Translations under genes and position numbers: made by a program
NCBI GenBank assembly: GCA_934183255.1
Contig: CAKPSD010000001.1
Location: 434,001-498,000, forward strand
DNA: 64,000 nucleotides
Source: an uncultured Bacilli bacterium
Lineage (GTDB): Bacteria; Bacillota_I; Bacilli_A; RFN20; DUOF01
Direction of reading: 5' to 3'
The notes under the pieces: model-generated
Seen by the model: only the letters and a program-made list of their open reading frames with translations
Database searches by the model: none
What the model was told of the DNA's origin: nothing
Shown: piece by piece, positions 33,626 to 40,611 of the stretch
Layout: every line of letters starts with the position of its first letter
How positions within the stretch are numbered: the stretch's first letter is position 1

Positions 33626-34354
33626 TTATCGCATAGTCTTTTTGTCATCATGGTTAACACTCACTTTAATATTTTTGTAATTTTCAATCTCAGCATTAGT
33701 AGTAATATCAGTGGAAATTTCACTTAATTCTTCAGATGGTGCTTGTTTATTATTTGTTTTTTCCTTATTTTTAAAATCATAATTATATAAAACTTTAGGT
33801 CTTGGTTTTCTAGGTGGTAAACCAAGGCTAAATAAATCTTTTGAATGGTCTTTACAATGCTCTGGGTGCTCACAAAACATAGCAAAATGATCACCACATT
33901 TATGCACTACATCGTTTAAATTTTTATCACTTTTTTGTTGCTTTATACCATCTAATTCATTTTTCATTTCTTTAATGGTTTTATTTGCTCCACCAATTTT
34001 TTCTTTTTTATCATGAATTGCGTCACTTAAAGATAAAAATTGAAGCAACCAGTTCTTCTTTTTCTTTTTTTCTTCTTTTTTATATTTAACCATGTATGAA
34101 TCATATACTTCATAAGCTTCTAAAAGTTCATTTTCAAGTTGATCTCTTATTTCTTCAACATCTTCAATTTGTGACTCTAATGTTTTTTCAATAACTAAAA
34201 TGGCAAATAAAGAATTCAAAACTTGAACCATTTCTTCTTCATCTAGTTTTCCACTTTTTAAAACAGCTTCTTTATCTTTAATCTGTTTTTTAATATTTTC
34301 TACATCATCATCATTTAAAAATTTAGTTAATCCCTTTATTTCATTAATAGTCAT
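33626..34354 (-). CDS. Coiled-coil array protein 1, with Cys/His cluster
   Basis: About 242 residues. The N-terminal half is a long coiled coil (SQIEDVEEIRDQLENELLEA, then a run of Lys). The middle has a compact Cys/His cluster, HKCGDHFAMFCEHPEHCKDH, that could bind a metal such as zinc. The C-terminal ~70 residues are polar and probably disordered. No membrane segment. It is the first gene of the array and the most divergent; the YD core of the others is not evident, so it may be a partner rather than a paralogue. I chose ATG 34354 after AGGTGG. Confidence 0.65.
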   Translation of the reverse strand: MTINEIKGLTKFLNDDDVENIKKQIKDKEAVLKSGKLDEEEMVQVLNSLFAILVIEKTLESQIEDVEEIRDQLENELLEAYEVYDSYMVKYKKEEKKKKKNWLLQFLSLSDAIHDKKEKIGGANKTIKEMKNELDGIKQQKSDKNLNDVVHKCGDHFAMFCEHPEHCKDHSKDLFSLGLPPRKPRPKVLYNYDFKNKEKTNNKQAPSEELSEISTDITTNAEIENYKNIKVSVNHDDKKTMR

Positions 34355-34422
34355 AAATACCACCTACTCCCATACTAAATAATTTTGCTTGAATTGTCAA
34401 TTGCAATTTATTGCTTTACTTA

Positions 34423-34456
34423 TAAAAAAGACGAAGATTGCTCATTATTCTTCGTC
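34423..34456 (-). terminator. Terminator of the His-rich gene
   Basis: Eight-bp stem GACGAAGA (34430-34437) / TCTTCGTC (34449-34456), with six T on the minus strand. It overlaps the last codons of the gene. Confidence 0.8.
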
Positions 34457-34942
34457 TGTGTCATGCTTGTGACCACAGCAACAATCATGATCATGGTGAT
34501 GATTACATCCATGCTCATGGTCGTGATGATGCTCACAATTATGGTTGTGATGATCATGATGCTCACAAGAACATTCATGATTTTCTTCACTATATTTATT
34601 TGCTTCTACTTTTTTCTTATTCTTGTTTTCATAAATATAAACAAGTCTTGAATCAATTACATCAAAATAAACTTGACATTTGTCAGTAAAGAAACTTACA
34701 TATTTAACAATAATGTTAGTAATCTCATTAATATGATCAATATAATTATCTGTTAATGTTACATTCACAATTATTTCACTATCAAAAGTTATATCTCCAT
34801 GTAAAAAATAATCAACTATTGTAGTTTCATAAATTATTTCATCTTGATCTATACCAAGAAGTTCTGCTAATTCTTCACATGAATAATAAGAAACATATCC
34901 TGCAATATCACTTCTATTACCATTAATATTAATTTTAATCAT
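34445..34942 (-). CDS. DUF1904-like protein with His/Cys-rich metal-binding tail
   Basis: 165 residues. Residues 1-110 resemble DUF1904, a small MIF/tautomerase-like fold (ELAELLGIDQDEIIYET, VNVTLTDNYIDHINEITNII). The last ~45 residues form a dense His/Cys/Asp tail with repeated HHDH, CEHH and HDHDCCC units, expected to bind Zn, Ni or Cu, like the tails of some metal chaperones. The DNA for this tail is repetitive (CATGATCATG-type), consistent with slippage-prone growth. It lies between priA and the coiled-coil array, whose first protein also carries a Cys/His cluster. Confidence 0.7.
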   Translation of the reverse strand: MIKININGNRSDIAGYVSYYSCEELAELLGIDQDEIIYETTIVDYFLHGDITFDSEIIVNVTLTDNYIDHINEITNIIVKYVSFFTDKCQVYFDVIDSRLVYIYENKNKKKVEANKYSEENHECSCEHHDHHNHNCEHHHDHEHGCNHHHDHDCCCGHKHDTDEE

Positions 34943-34953
34943 TTTTCTTCCCC

Positions 34954-37128
34954 CTATATTTCAACATATGGATCTACAACTATACTTACTTTAGTATTAT
35001 TCTCACTCTTTAAGTATACCTTTAAATCCCTTAATATTCCTAGTGTTTTATCTTTATTTTTATATTTTATCATCAATTTAAACCTATATTCATCGTTTAT
35101 TTTAGCAATGAAAGGAACGCTTGGTCCTAACACAGTAAATTCATCACTTTGATATTCTAACAAATAATCTCTTGCGATTTTAGCTGTGTTATTAGTTTTT
35201 TCCATATCTTTTCCTTTAAAAAGCAAATAGCTAATGAATCTAAATGGTGGATATTTTAATTCTTTTCTAAACTCTAATTCTTTATTTATAAAGTTTTCAT
35301 ACCTGTAATTAGCAGCATCTAATAAAACATCATTAGTAGGTTTATAAGTTTGAATTAAAGCAATGCCAGGTTTATCTGCTCTTCCTGATCTTCCTATAAC
35401 TTGAACTAATAATTGAAAAGTTCTTTCACTAGCTCTAAAATCACTTGCGTTTAATCCAGCATCTGCATTTAAAACAGCAACTAAGGTAACAAGAGGAAAA
35501 TCTAATCCTTTTGCTACCATTTGAGTACCTACTATAATATCTGCTTCATGTTTAATGATTTTATCCACTAACTCAAGGTGACTATCTTTCTTTAAAGTAC
35601 TATCTTGATCCATTCTAAGCACTCTAGCATTTTTAAATTCTTCTTTTATAATTTCTTCAACTTTTTGAGTTCCATAACCACCTTTTTCAATAAACTTAGA
35701 TCCACAATTTGGGCAAGTTTCTTTAAGATCAAATTCTAATCCACAATAATGACATTTTAGTTTATTGCTAGCTTTATGATAATTTAATGTAATATCGCAT
35801 TTAGGGCATTTATAAGTATACCCACACATTTTACATCTTACATATGGAGCATATCCTCTTCTATTTAACAATATAATAACTTGTTCTTTTCTCTCTAATC
35901 TATCATTTATTTCCCTTTTTAATTCATTAGATAAAATAGCGCCATTTCTTTCTTTGTTCATATCAATTATTTTAACAAGCGGAAGCTTTTTATTGTTTAT
36001 TCTCTTTGTTAAATATAATTGTTTGTATATACCTGTTTTTGCTCTAACTTTTGATTCTAATGAAGGAGTTGCACTTCCTAGTAATACAGTTGCGTTGTTT
36101 TGTTTTGCTCTATATGTTGCTACATCAATTGTATGATAACTAGGGGTTGTATCTTGCTTATAAGACTCACTATGCTCTTCATCTATAATTATTATTCCAA
36201 TATTATCACATGGAGCAAATATTGCACTTCTAGTACCTATGATTACTTTAGCTATACCCTTCTTTATTCTTCGATATTCATCATACTTTTCTCCCTCACT
36301 AAGAGATGAGTGAAGTAAAGCTAATTCATCGTTAAAGAAGCACTTAAATCTTGAGGCTAATTGAGATGTTAATACAATTTCAGGAACTAATATAATAACC
36401 GTTTTATTAAGTGATAAATAATATTTAGCTAAATTAAGATAGACTTCCGTTTTACCACTTCCAGTTACTCCTTCAAGCAAATAAATACCTTTTTCTTTTA
36501 TAACACTTTCATAAACTGCTTTTTGATCATTTGTTAATTCATATTCTTTATCATTTTTATTTTCACCTAAATTAATCTTACGATAATCTTCTTCCATAAC
36601 TACTTTAACACATTTATTTTCTATTAATTTATTAACAATACTTGATGATAATTCACTTTTTAAAACTTTTTCTTTTTCTTTAATATACTCATATACTTCC
36701 TTTTGCTTTGCAGTTAAACTTGCACTATTTTCAAGAGGAACTACATAACTTACTAATTTAATTCCTACTTTTTTACCACTTCTAGGTTTTAAACTTTTAG
36801 GAAGCATAGTTTGCAAGCAGCTAATTAAAGGACAAGCATATTCTTTAGACATAAACATAGCTAAATCTTGTAATTCTTTGCTAAGTAAAGATTCATTATC
36901 AATAACACTATTAACTTCTTTTAAAGGGAATCCATATTCTTCCTCTAATTCTTTACTAGTTTTATCTGTATATTCACTATCTAATACATAACCAATGATA
37001 TTCTTTTTATGTCCAAAATCTACATTAACTCTACACCCTTTAACATCTTTTTCATCATTTAAAAGATAATCGAATGTACGATCGATTTCATCTGCACTAT
37101 ATTCAATTAATACTTTTAAAATCTGCAT
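34954..37128 (-). CDS. priA: Primosomal replication restart helicase PriA
   Basis: Restarts stalled replication forks. N-terminal DNA-binding domain (MQILKVLIEYSADEIDRTFDYLL), superfamily 2 helicase with GVTGSGKTEVY (Walker A), IIIDEEHSESYKQD (DEEH box) and GSATPSLES. The zinc region has the expected Cys pairs (CKMC, CPKC, CHYC, CPNC), followed by VQVIGRSGRADKPG. 724 residues is usual for Gram-positive PriA. In B. subtilis it heads priA-def-fmt-rsmB-rlmN; here the next genes are the His-rich gene and the coiled-coil array. Confidence 0.96.
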   Translation of the reverse strand: MQILKVLIEYSADEIDRTFDYLLNDEKDVKGCRVNVDFGHKKNIIGYVLDSEYTDKTSKELEEEYGFPLKEVNSVIDNESLLSKELQDLAMFMSKEYACPLISCLQTMLPKSLKPRSGKKVGIKLVSYVVPLENSASLTAKQKEVYEYIKEKEKVLKSELSSSIVNKLIENKCVKVVMEEDYRKINLGENKNDKEYELTNDQKAVYESVIKEKGIYLLEGVTGSGKTEVYLNLAKYYLSLNKTVIILVPEIVLTSQLASRFKCFFNDELALLHSSLSEGEKYDEYRRIKKGIAKVIIGTRSAIFAPCDNIGIIIIDEEHSESYKQDTTPSYHTIDVATYRAKQNNATVLLGSATPSLESKVRAKTGIYKQLYLTKRINNKKLPLVKIIDMNKERNGAILSNELKREINDRLERKEQVIILLNRRGYAPYVRCKMCGYTYKCPKCDITLNYHKASNKLKCHYCGLEFDLKETCPNCGSKFIEKGGYGTQKVEEIIKEEFKNARVLRMDQDSTLKKDSHLELVDKIIKHEADIIVGTQMVAKGLDFPLVTLVAVLNADAGLNASDFRASERTFQLLVQVIGRSGRADKPGIALIQTYKPTNDVLLDAANYRYENFINKELEFRKELKYPPFRFISYLLFKGKDMEKTNNTAKIARDYLLEYQSDEFTVLGPSVPFIAKINDEYRFKLMIKYKNKDKTLGILRDLKVYLKSENNTKVSIVVDPYVEI

Positions 37129-37140
37129 TAAAGTCTCCTC

Positions 37141-38073
37141 CTATTTAATATCGTTTTTCTTTACAATTCTTGGCATATAATTATATTTAAATCCATTAAT
37201 CTTTTCCCATTCACGAACATCGTTTTCAGTAACACTAATCATTCTTTTAGCTTCTCTACCATCACTTAATAAATCATCCTCATCATATATAATTTTAGGA
37301 TTAATAAGTTTAATTTTACGTAAATTATAGGCAATTAATCTACTGTGACCTTCTACAACAAACAAAGAATCATGAACTCTTAAAATTTTTATTGGTTCAA
37401 TAGTTTCATTATTATCTATTAAATCACAATAATGTTTAATTTTTCCATAATCTATATACTCTAATTTACCAGTAGGTAATAAGAATTGTGGTGATATCCA
37501 TAATCTTTCATAATGTTCATTTCTTATTTTTTTATTATAACAATCCATTATTATTTCTACTGCTTCACTTGGACTAATAAAAGTAGTATCTACTACTACA
37601 TCATAATTTTCTAAATCTTCACAATTCACATTGTAGATAACTTTATATCTTCTATTTTCAGTAACTCTTCTATCTATTAATTTATCCATTGCTTCTTCAA
37701 CACTACTATATTTTTCTTCTTTTTCATTTCTTGTTAAATATGTTCTAAGCGCTGCTTCATAAGGAGAAACAATAATAAATATTTTAAATGTTTCAGGTAA
37801 AAAGTGCCATGCTAATCTAGAATCAAAAATAACATTTTTCTCTTCAGGTATAAGTTTATTTTTTTCTACTATTGCATTATCAATATAATTATCTATTCCA
37901 TCAGTAAAATACTTAGGATTCTTTTGAAATTCTAATACACTAACGCCTTTTCTAGAGGCTTCTTCCCTCATAATACTTCCTGCTGATACTATATCAAAAT
38001 TATATTCATTACTAAGTAATTTACAAATTGTAGACTTTCCGCTACCTAAATGACCTGTTATTGAAAAACGCAT
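37141..38073 (-). CDS. CMP-kinase-like P-loop domain fused to ParB-like domain
   Basis: 310 residues in two parts. Residues 1-170 form a P-loop kinase of the (d)CMP-kinase or adenylate-kinase type: GHLGSGKST (7-15), SAGSIMREEA, VIFDSRLAW, VDRRVTENRRYK-like lid. Residues ~190-300 look like a ParB/Srx-fold module: ISPQFLLPTGKLEYID, PIKILRVHDSLFVVEGHSRLIAY (ParB-type 'G-H-x-R' region) and a basic end. I know no characterised protein with this pair. ParB-fold proteins include CTPases and the serine kinase SerK, so a nucleotide-linked role is possible. GGGGAGG precedes ATG 38073. Confidence 0.7.
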   Translation of the reverse strand: MRFSITGHLGSGKSTICKLLSNEYNFDIVSAGSIMREEASRKGVSVLEFQKNPKYFTDGIDNYIDNAIVEKNKLIPEEKNVIFDSRLAWHFLPETFKIFIIVSPYEAALRTYLTRNEKEEKYSSVEEAMDKLIDRRVTENRRYKVIYNVNCEDLENYDVVVDTTFISPSEAVEIIMDCYNKKIRNEHYERLWISPQFLLPTGKLEYIDYGKIKHYCDLIDNNETIEPIKILRVHDSLFVVEGHSRLIAYNLRKIKLINPKIIYDEDDLLSDGREAKRMISVTENDVREWEKINGFKYNYMPRIVKKNDIK

Positions 38074-38076
38074 GAA

Positions 38077-38832
38077 TTATTCCTCCCCTACTAAATTATA
38101 CATGACGATAGATCCTGCTACTGCTACATTTAAAGAATCGATTTTATCTGACATTTTTATTTTAACTATGTTACTAGCATTCTTTAAACTAACTTCACTA
38201 ACTCCATTTCCTTCATTACCTAAAACTATAGCAAACTTTTCTTCTCTCTTTAATTCTTCTAAATATATTGAATTATTAGTAAGAGAAGTAACTATAATTT
38301 GAAAATTATTATTTTTTAAAGTTCTATATATATTATTTAAATCTTTTCTCACAATATTTATTTTAAATATTGCTCCTTGAGATGCTCTTATAACCTTTTC
38401 ATTATAAACATCAACAGTACTCTCACTAATATATATTTTATCATAGTTAAAGGCTAATGCGCTTCTAATTAAAGTTCCAACATTACCTGGATCTTGTAAA
38501 GTATCTAAGACTAATACTCTATTAACATCTTTTTTATCTACACTTACTTGTTTTGCAATTCCTATAATATTTTGTGGAGTTTTAGTAAATGATAGTTTAT
38601 TAATAATTGATTCAGTAACTACTATTGTATTATCTTCATTTACGATATCTAAATAATTATCTAAATCTTCTTCTGCTACTAATAAAGTTATTAAAGCATT
38701 AGACTCCAAAGCCATTCTAACTAAATGCTCTCCCTCAACTAAAAACAAACCTGTCTCATCCCTATACTTTTTTTCTTTTAATTTAGCAAAGCTTTTTATT
38801 TGCTCATTTTGTAAAGATTTAATAATTCTCAT
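38077..38832 (-). CDS. TrmH/SpoU-family RNA 2'-O-methyltransferase
   Basis: About 251 residues: N-terminal substrate-binding domain (LVEGEHLVRMALE) and a SPOUT knot domain with the three motifs VLVLDTLQDPGNVGTLIRSA, FAIVLGNEGNGVS and IKMSDKIDSLNVAVAGSIVMY. Probably methylates 23S rRNA or tRNA ribose. I chose ATG 38832 with AAGGAG upstream. Start overlaps the metallopeptidase gene by 14 bp. Confidence 0.92.
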   Translation of the reverse strand: MRIIKSLQNEQIKSFAKLKEKKYRDETGLFLVEGEHLVRMALESNALITLLVAEEDLDNYLDIVNEDNTIVVTESIINKLSFTKTPQNIIGIAKQVSVDKKDVNRVLVLDTLQDPGNVGTLIRSALAFNYDKIYISESTVDVYNEKVIRASQGAIFKINIVRKDLNNIYRTLKNNNFQIIVTSLTNNSIYLEELKREEKFAIVLGNEGNGVSEVSLKNASNIVKIKMSDKIDSLNVAVAGSIVMYNLVGEE

Positions 38833-39400
38833 AATATACAAACTCCTTTTTACTTTTTACTCTATAAGTTTTATAACATGGACAATATTTGCTAACTTCC
38901 TTCCAAAATCCTGTTTGATGATCCATGTAACGAGTATGCGCTAACTCATGTATTATAACATATTCTATTAACTCTTCTTCCATATGTCCTAGTAGTAAAT
39001 TCAAATTTATATTATTAGTTCTTTTATTATATTGTCCTAAATAATTTTTTACTTTTTTTATTTTTACTGTAGGAATCTTTTCTATCCCCATCATTTTTAC
39101 TATATTCAAATAATTTCTATCTAAATAACCTTTTAATGCTTTAAGCAATATTGCATTTAATTCACTTAAATTTTCAATTAATTTATATTCTCCAAGAATT
39201 TTAATTTCTCCATTACTATTAAATATAGATTTATTAGGTCTTTTAGCTTTTCTTTTCATTAAAGTATCATAGGCAGCATTTGCAAATTTATCAATACTAG
39301 TAATAGGCATTAAAATAGGTGCACTTATAACTAAATTATTGTCTTCATCTAATCTAGCATACATGTTCTTTATTCTTTTTCTAACTATCTTAAATTCCAT
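38819..39400 (-). CDS. YgjP-like (DUF45/M48-type) metallopeptidase
   Basis: 193 residues with HELAHTRYMDH (151-161), the zinc HExxH site plus the third His, and the family-specific ...TGFWKEVSKYCP...YK ending typical of the YgjP/DUF45 group. Cytoplasmic; its natural substrate is unknown. ATG overlaps the stop of the ECF gene (TAATG). Confidence 0.88.
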   Translation of the reverse strand: MEFKIVRKRIKNMYARLDEDNNLVISAPILMPITSIDKFANAAYDTLMKRKAKRPNKSIFNSNGEIKILGEYKLIENLSELNAILLKALKGYLDRNYLNIVKMMGIEKIPTVKIKKVKNYLGQYNKRTNNINLNLLLGHMEEELIEYVIIHELAHTRYMDHQTGFWKEVSKYCPCYKTYRVKSKKEFVYYENY

Positions 39401-39996
39401 TATTTTGCCCCATACTTCTTTATTACATTAGATATCTTTTTATAAAGAATAAATGCTAAAGCACACACAATAATATTCTTTAATAAATTGAATGGTAAAA
39501 CTCCCCATAAAACTAAAGACCATTTAACATTAGTAATATTTGAATTAACTCCTTTTGCCATAGCTAAAACAGTTTCTAAGCCATATGCTTTAGTATAAAA
39601 AGGAATTAAAATATATCTATTAATAAAACATGCTCCAATAGTAGCTATAACAAGAGATAAACTAAGTCCTATTAAAGCACCTTTTTTACTTTTATTTTTC
39701 TTATAATACATAGTCGCAGGTATAATAAATAACATACCAATAATAAAGTCTGCTAATTCACCAACGCATGCTGTATGAGACATAGGTAGTTTTATTAAAA
39801 TTTTAATTAAGTGGACAAAAAACGCAACCAAAGGTCCATAGGTAAATCCTGCTATTAAAGTAGGAATATCAGAAAAATTAAATTCTAAAAATGGTGGCAA
39901 AAAAGGTAAAGGAAACTTAAAAAAAGGAACTACATATAAAATAGTAGCTAAGGCCCCAAATATTCCACATACGGCTATTCTTTTTGTCTTATTCAC
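39400..39996 (-). CDS. ribU: ECF transporter S component, riboflavin-type
   Basis: 198 residues with about six membrane helices. The N-terminus KTKRIAVCGIFGALATILY, then FPLPFLPPFLEFNFSDIPTLI and SHTACVGELADFIIG, is the RibU pattern, so it probably imports riboflavin through an ECF module encoded elsewhere. GTG start 39996 follows AGGTG; no ATG is near. No FMN riboswitch is seen in the 90 bp upstream. Confidence 0.85.
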   Translation of the reverse strand: MNKTKRIAVCGIFGALATILYVVPFFKFPLPFLPPFLEFNFSDIPTLIAGFTYGPLVAFFVHLIKILIKLPMSHTACVGELADFIIGMLFIIPATMYYKKNKSKKGALIGLSLSLVIATIGACFINRYILIPFYTKAYGLETVLAMAKGVNSNITNVKWSLVLWGVLPFNLLKNIIVCALAFILYKKISNVIKKYGAK

Positions 39997-40064
39997 TATT
40001 AATCACCTACTAATATAATACTACATTTTGCTATTTTTAAAAAACTTCTTAACTAGATTTATGA

Positions 40065-40070
40065 TATAAT
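40065..40070 (+). promoter_or_regulatory. -10 box of the idi gene
   Basis: Extended -10 ATGATATAAT ends 6 bp before the AGGTG ribosome site of idi; no clear -35. Confidence 0.5.
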
Positions 40071-40088
40071 TTTTTTAGGTGATAAGTG

Positions 40089-40607
40089 ATGGATAGAAAT
40101 AATGTTGTTTTAGTAGATATATTTGATAATGAAAAAGGAATTATGAGTAAAACTCTTGCACATAAATCTCCTAATTTACATAGAGCTTTTTCAGTATTTT
40201 TATATCATGATAATAAGATGCTAATACAAAAAAGAGCAGCCTCTAAATATCATAGCCCTAATAAATGGGCAAATGCTTGCTGTTCTCATCCTAGAAGTAA
40301 AGAGAATATAAAAGAATCCGCTATTAAAAGATTAAAAGAAGAGTTAAATGTATCTTGTAATATTGAAGAATTATATTCTTTTATTTATATGAGTAAATAT
40401 AATGATGATTTATTTGAATATGAATTAGATCATGTATTTATTGGAGAGTACAATGGAGAAGTAAAACTTGATAAAAATGAAGCTAGTGAATATAAATGGA
40501 TAGATATAAAAGAATTAAGTGATGATTTAGTAAATAATCCTAATAAATATGCCACTTGGTTTATAATATGTGCTCCTATAGTAATAAAGGAACTATCAAA
40601 TAAATAG
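40089..40607 (+). CDS. idi: Isopentenyl-diphosphate delta-isomerase, type 1
   Basis: Nudix-fold enzyme converting IPP to DMAPP. Family features: LHRAFSVFLYHDNKMLIQKRA, NKWANACCSHPR (catalytic Cys in the CCSHP motif) and the Nudix-box part AIKRLKEELN with Glu metal ligands. About 172 residues. I chose ATG 40089; the GTG at 40086 is a shadow. Many Firmicutes use the unrelated type 2 enzyme, so a type 1 form here is of interest. Confidence 0.9.
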   Translation: MDRNNVVLVDIFDNEKGIMSKTLAHKSPNLHRAFSVFLYHDNKMLIQKRAASKYHSPNKWANACCSHPRSKENIKESAIKRLKEELNVSCNIEELYSFIYMSKYNDDLFEYELDHVFIGEYNGEVKLDKNEASEYKWIDIKELSDDLVNNPNKYATWFIICAPIVIKELSNK

Positions 40608-40611
40608 TTTC

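Noticed and set aside
30349..34354. The coiled-coil array as a prophage or plasmid module
   Set aside because: No integrase, replication, capsid or lysis gene is nearby, and base composition matches the surrounding core genes.
34385..34689. Two overlapping + strand frames opposite the His-rich tail
   Set aside because: They exist only because the CAT/GAT repeats read openly in all frames.
39997..40088. FMN riboswitch upstream of the ribU-like gene
   Set aside because: The intergenic region is under 100 bp and has no conserved RFN elements.
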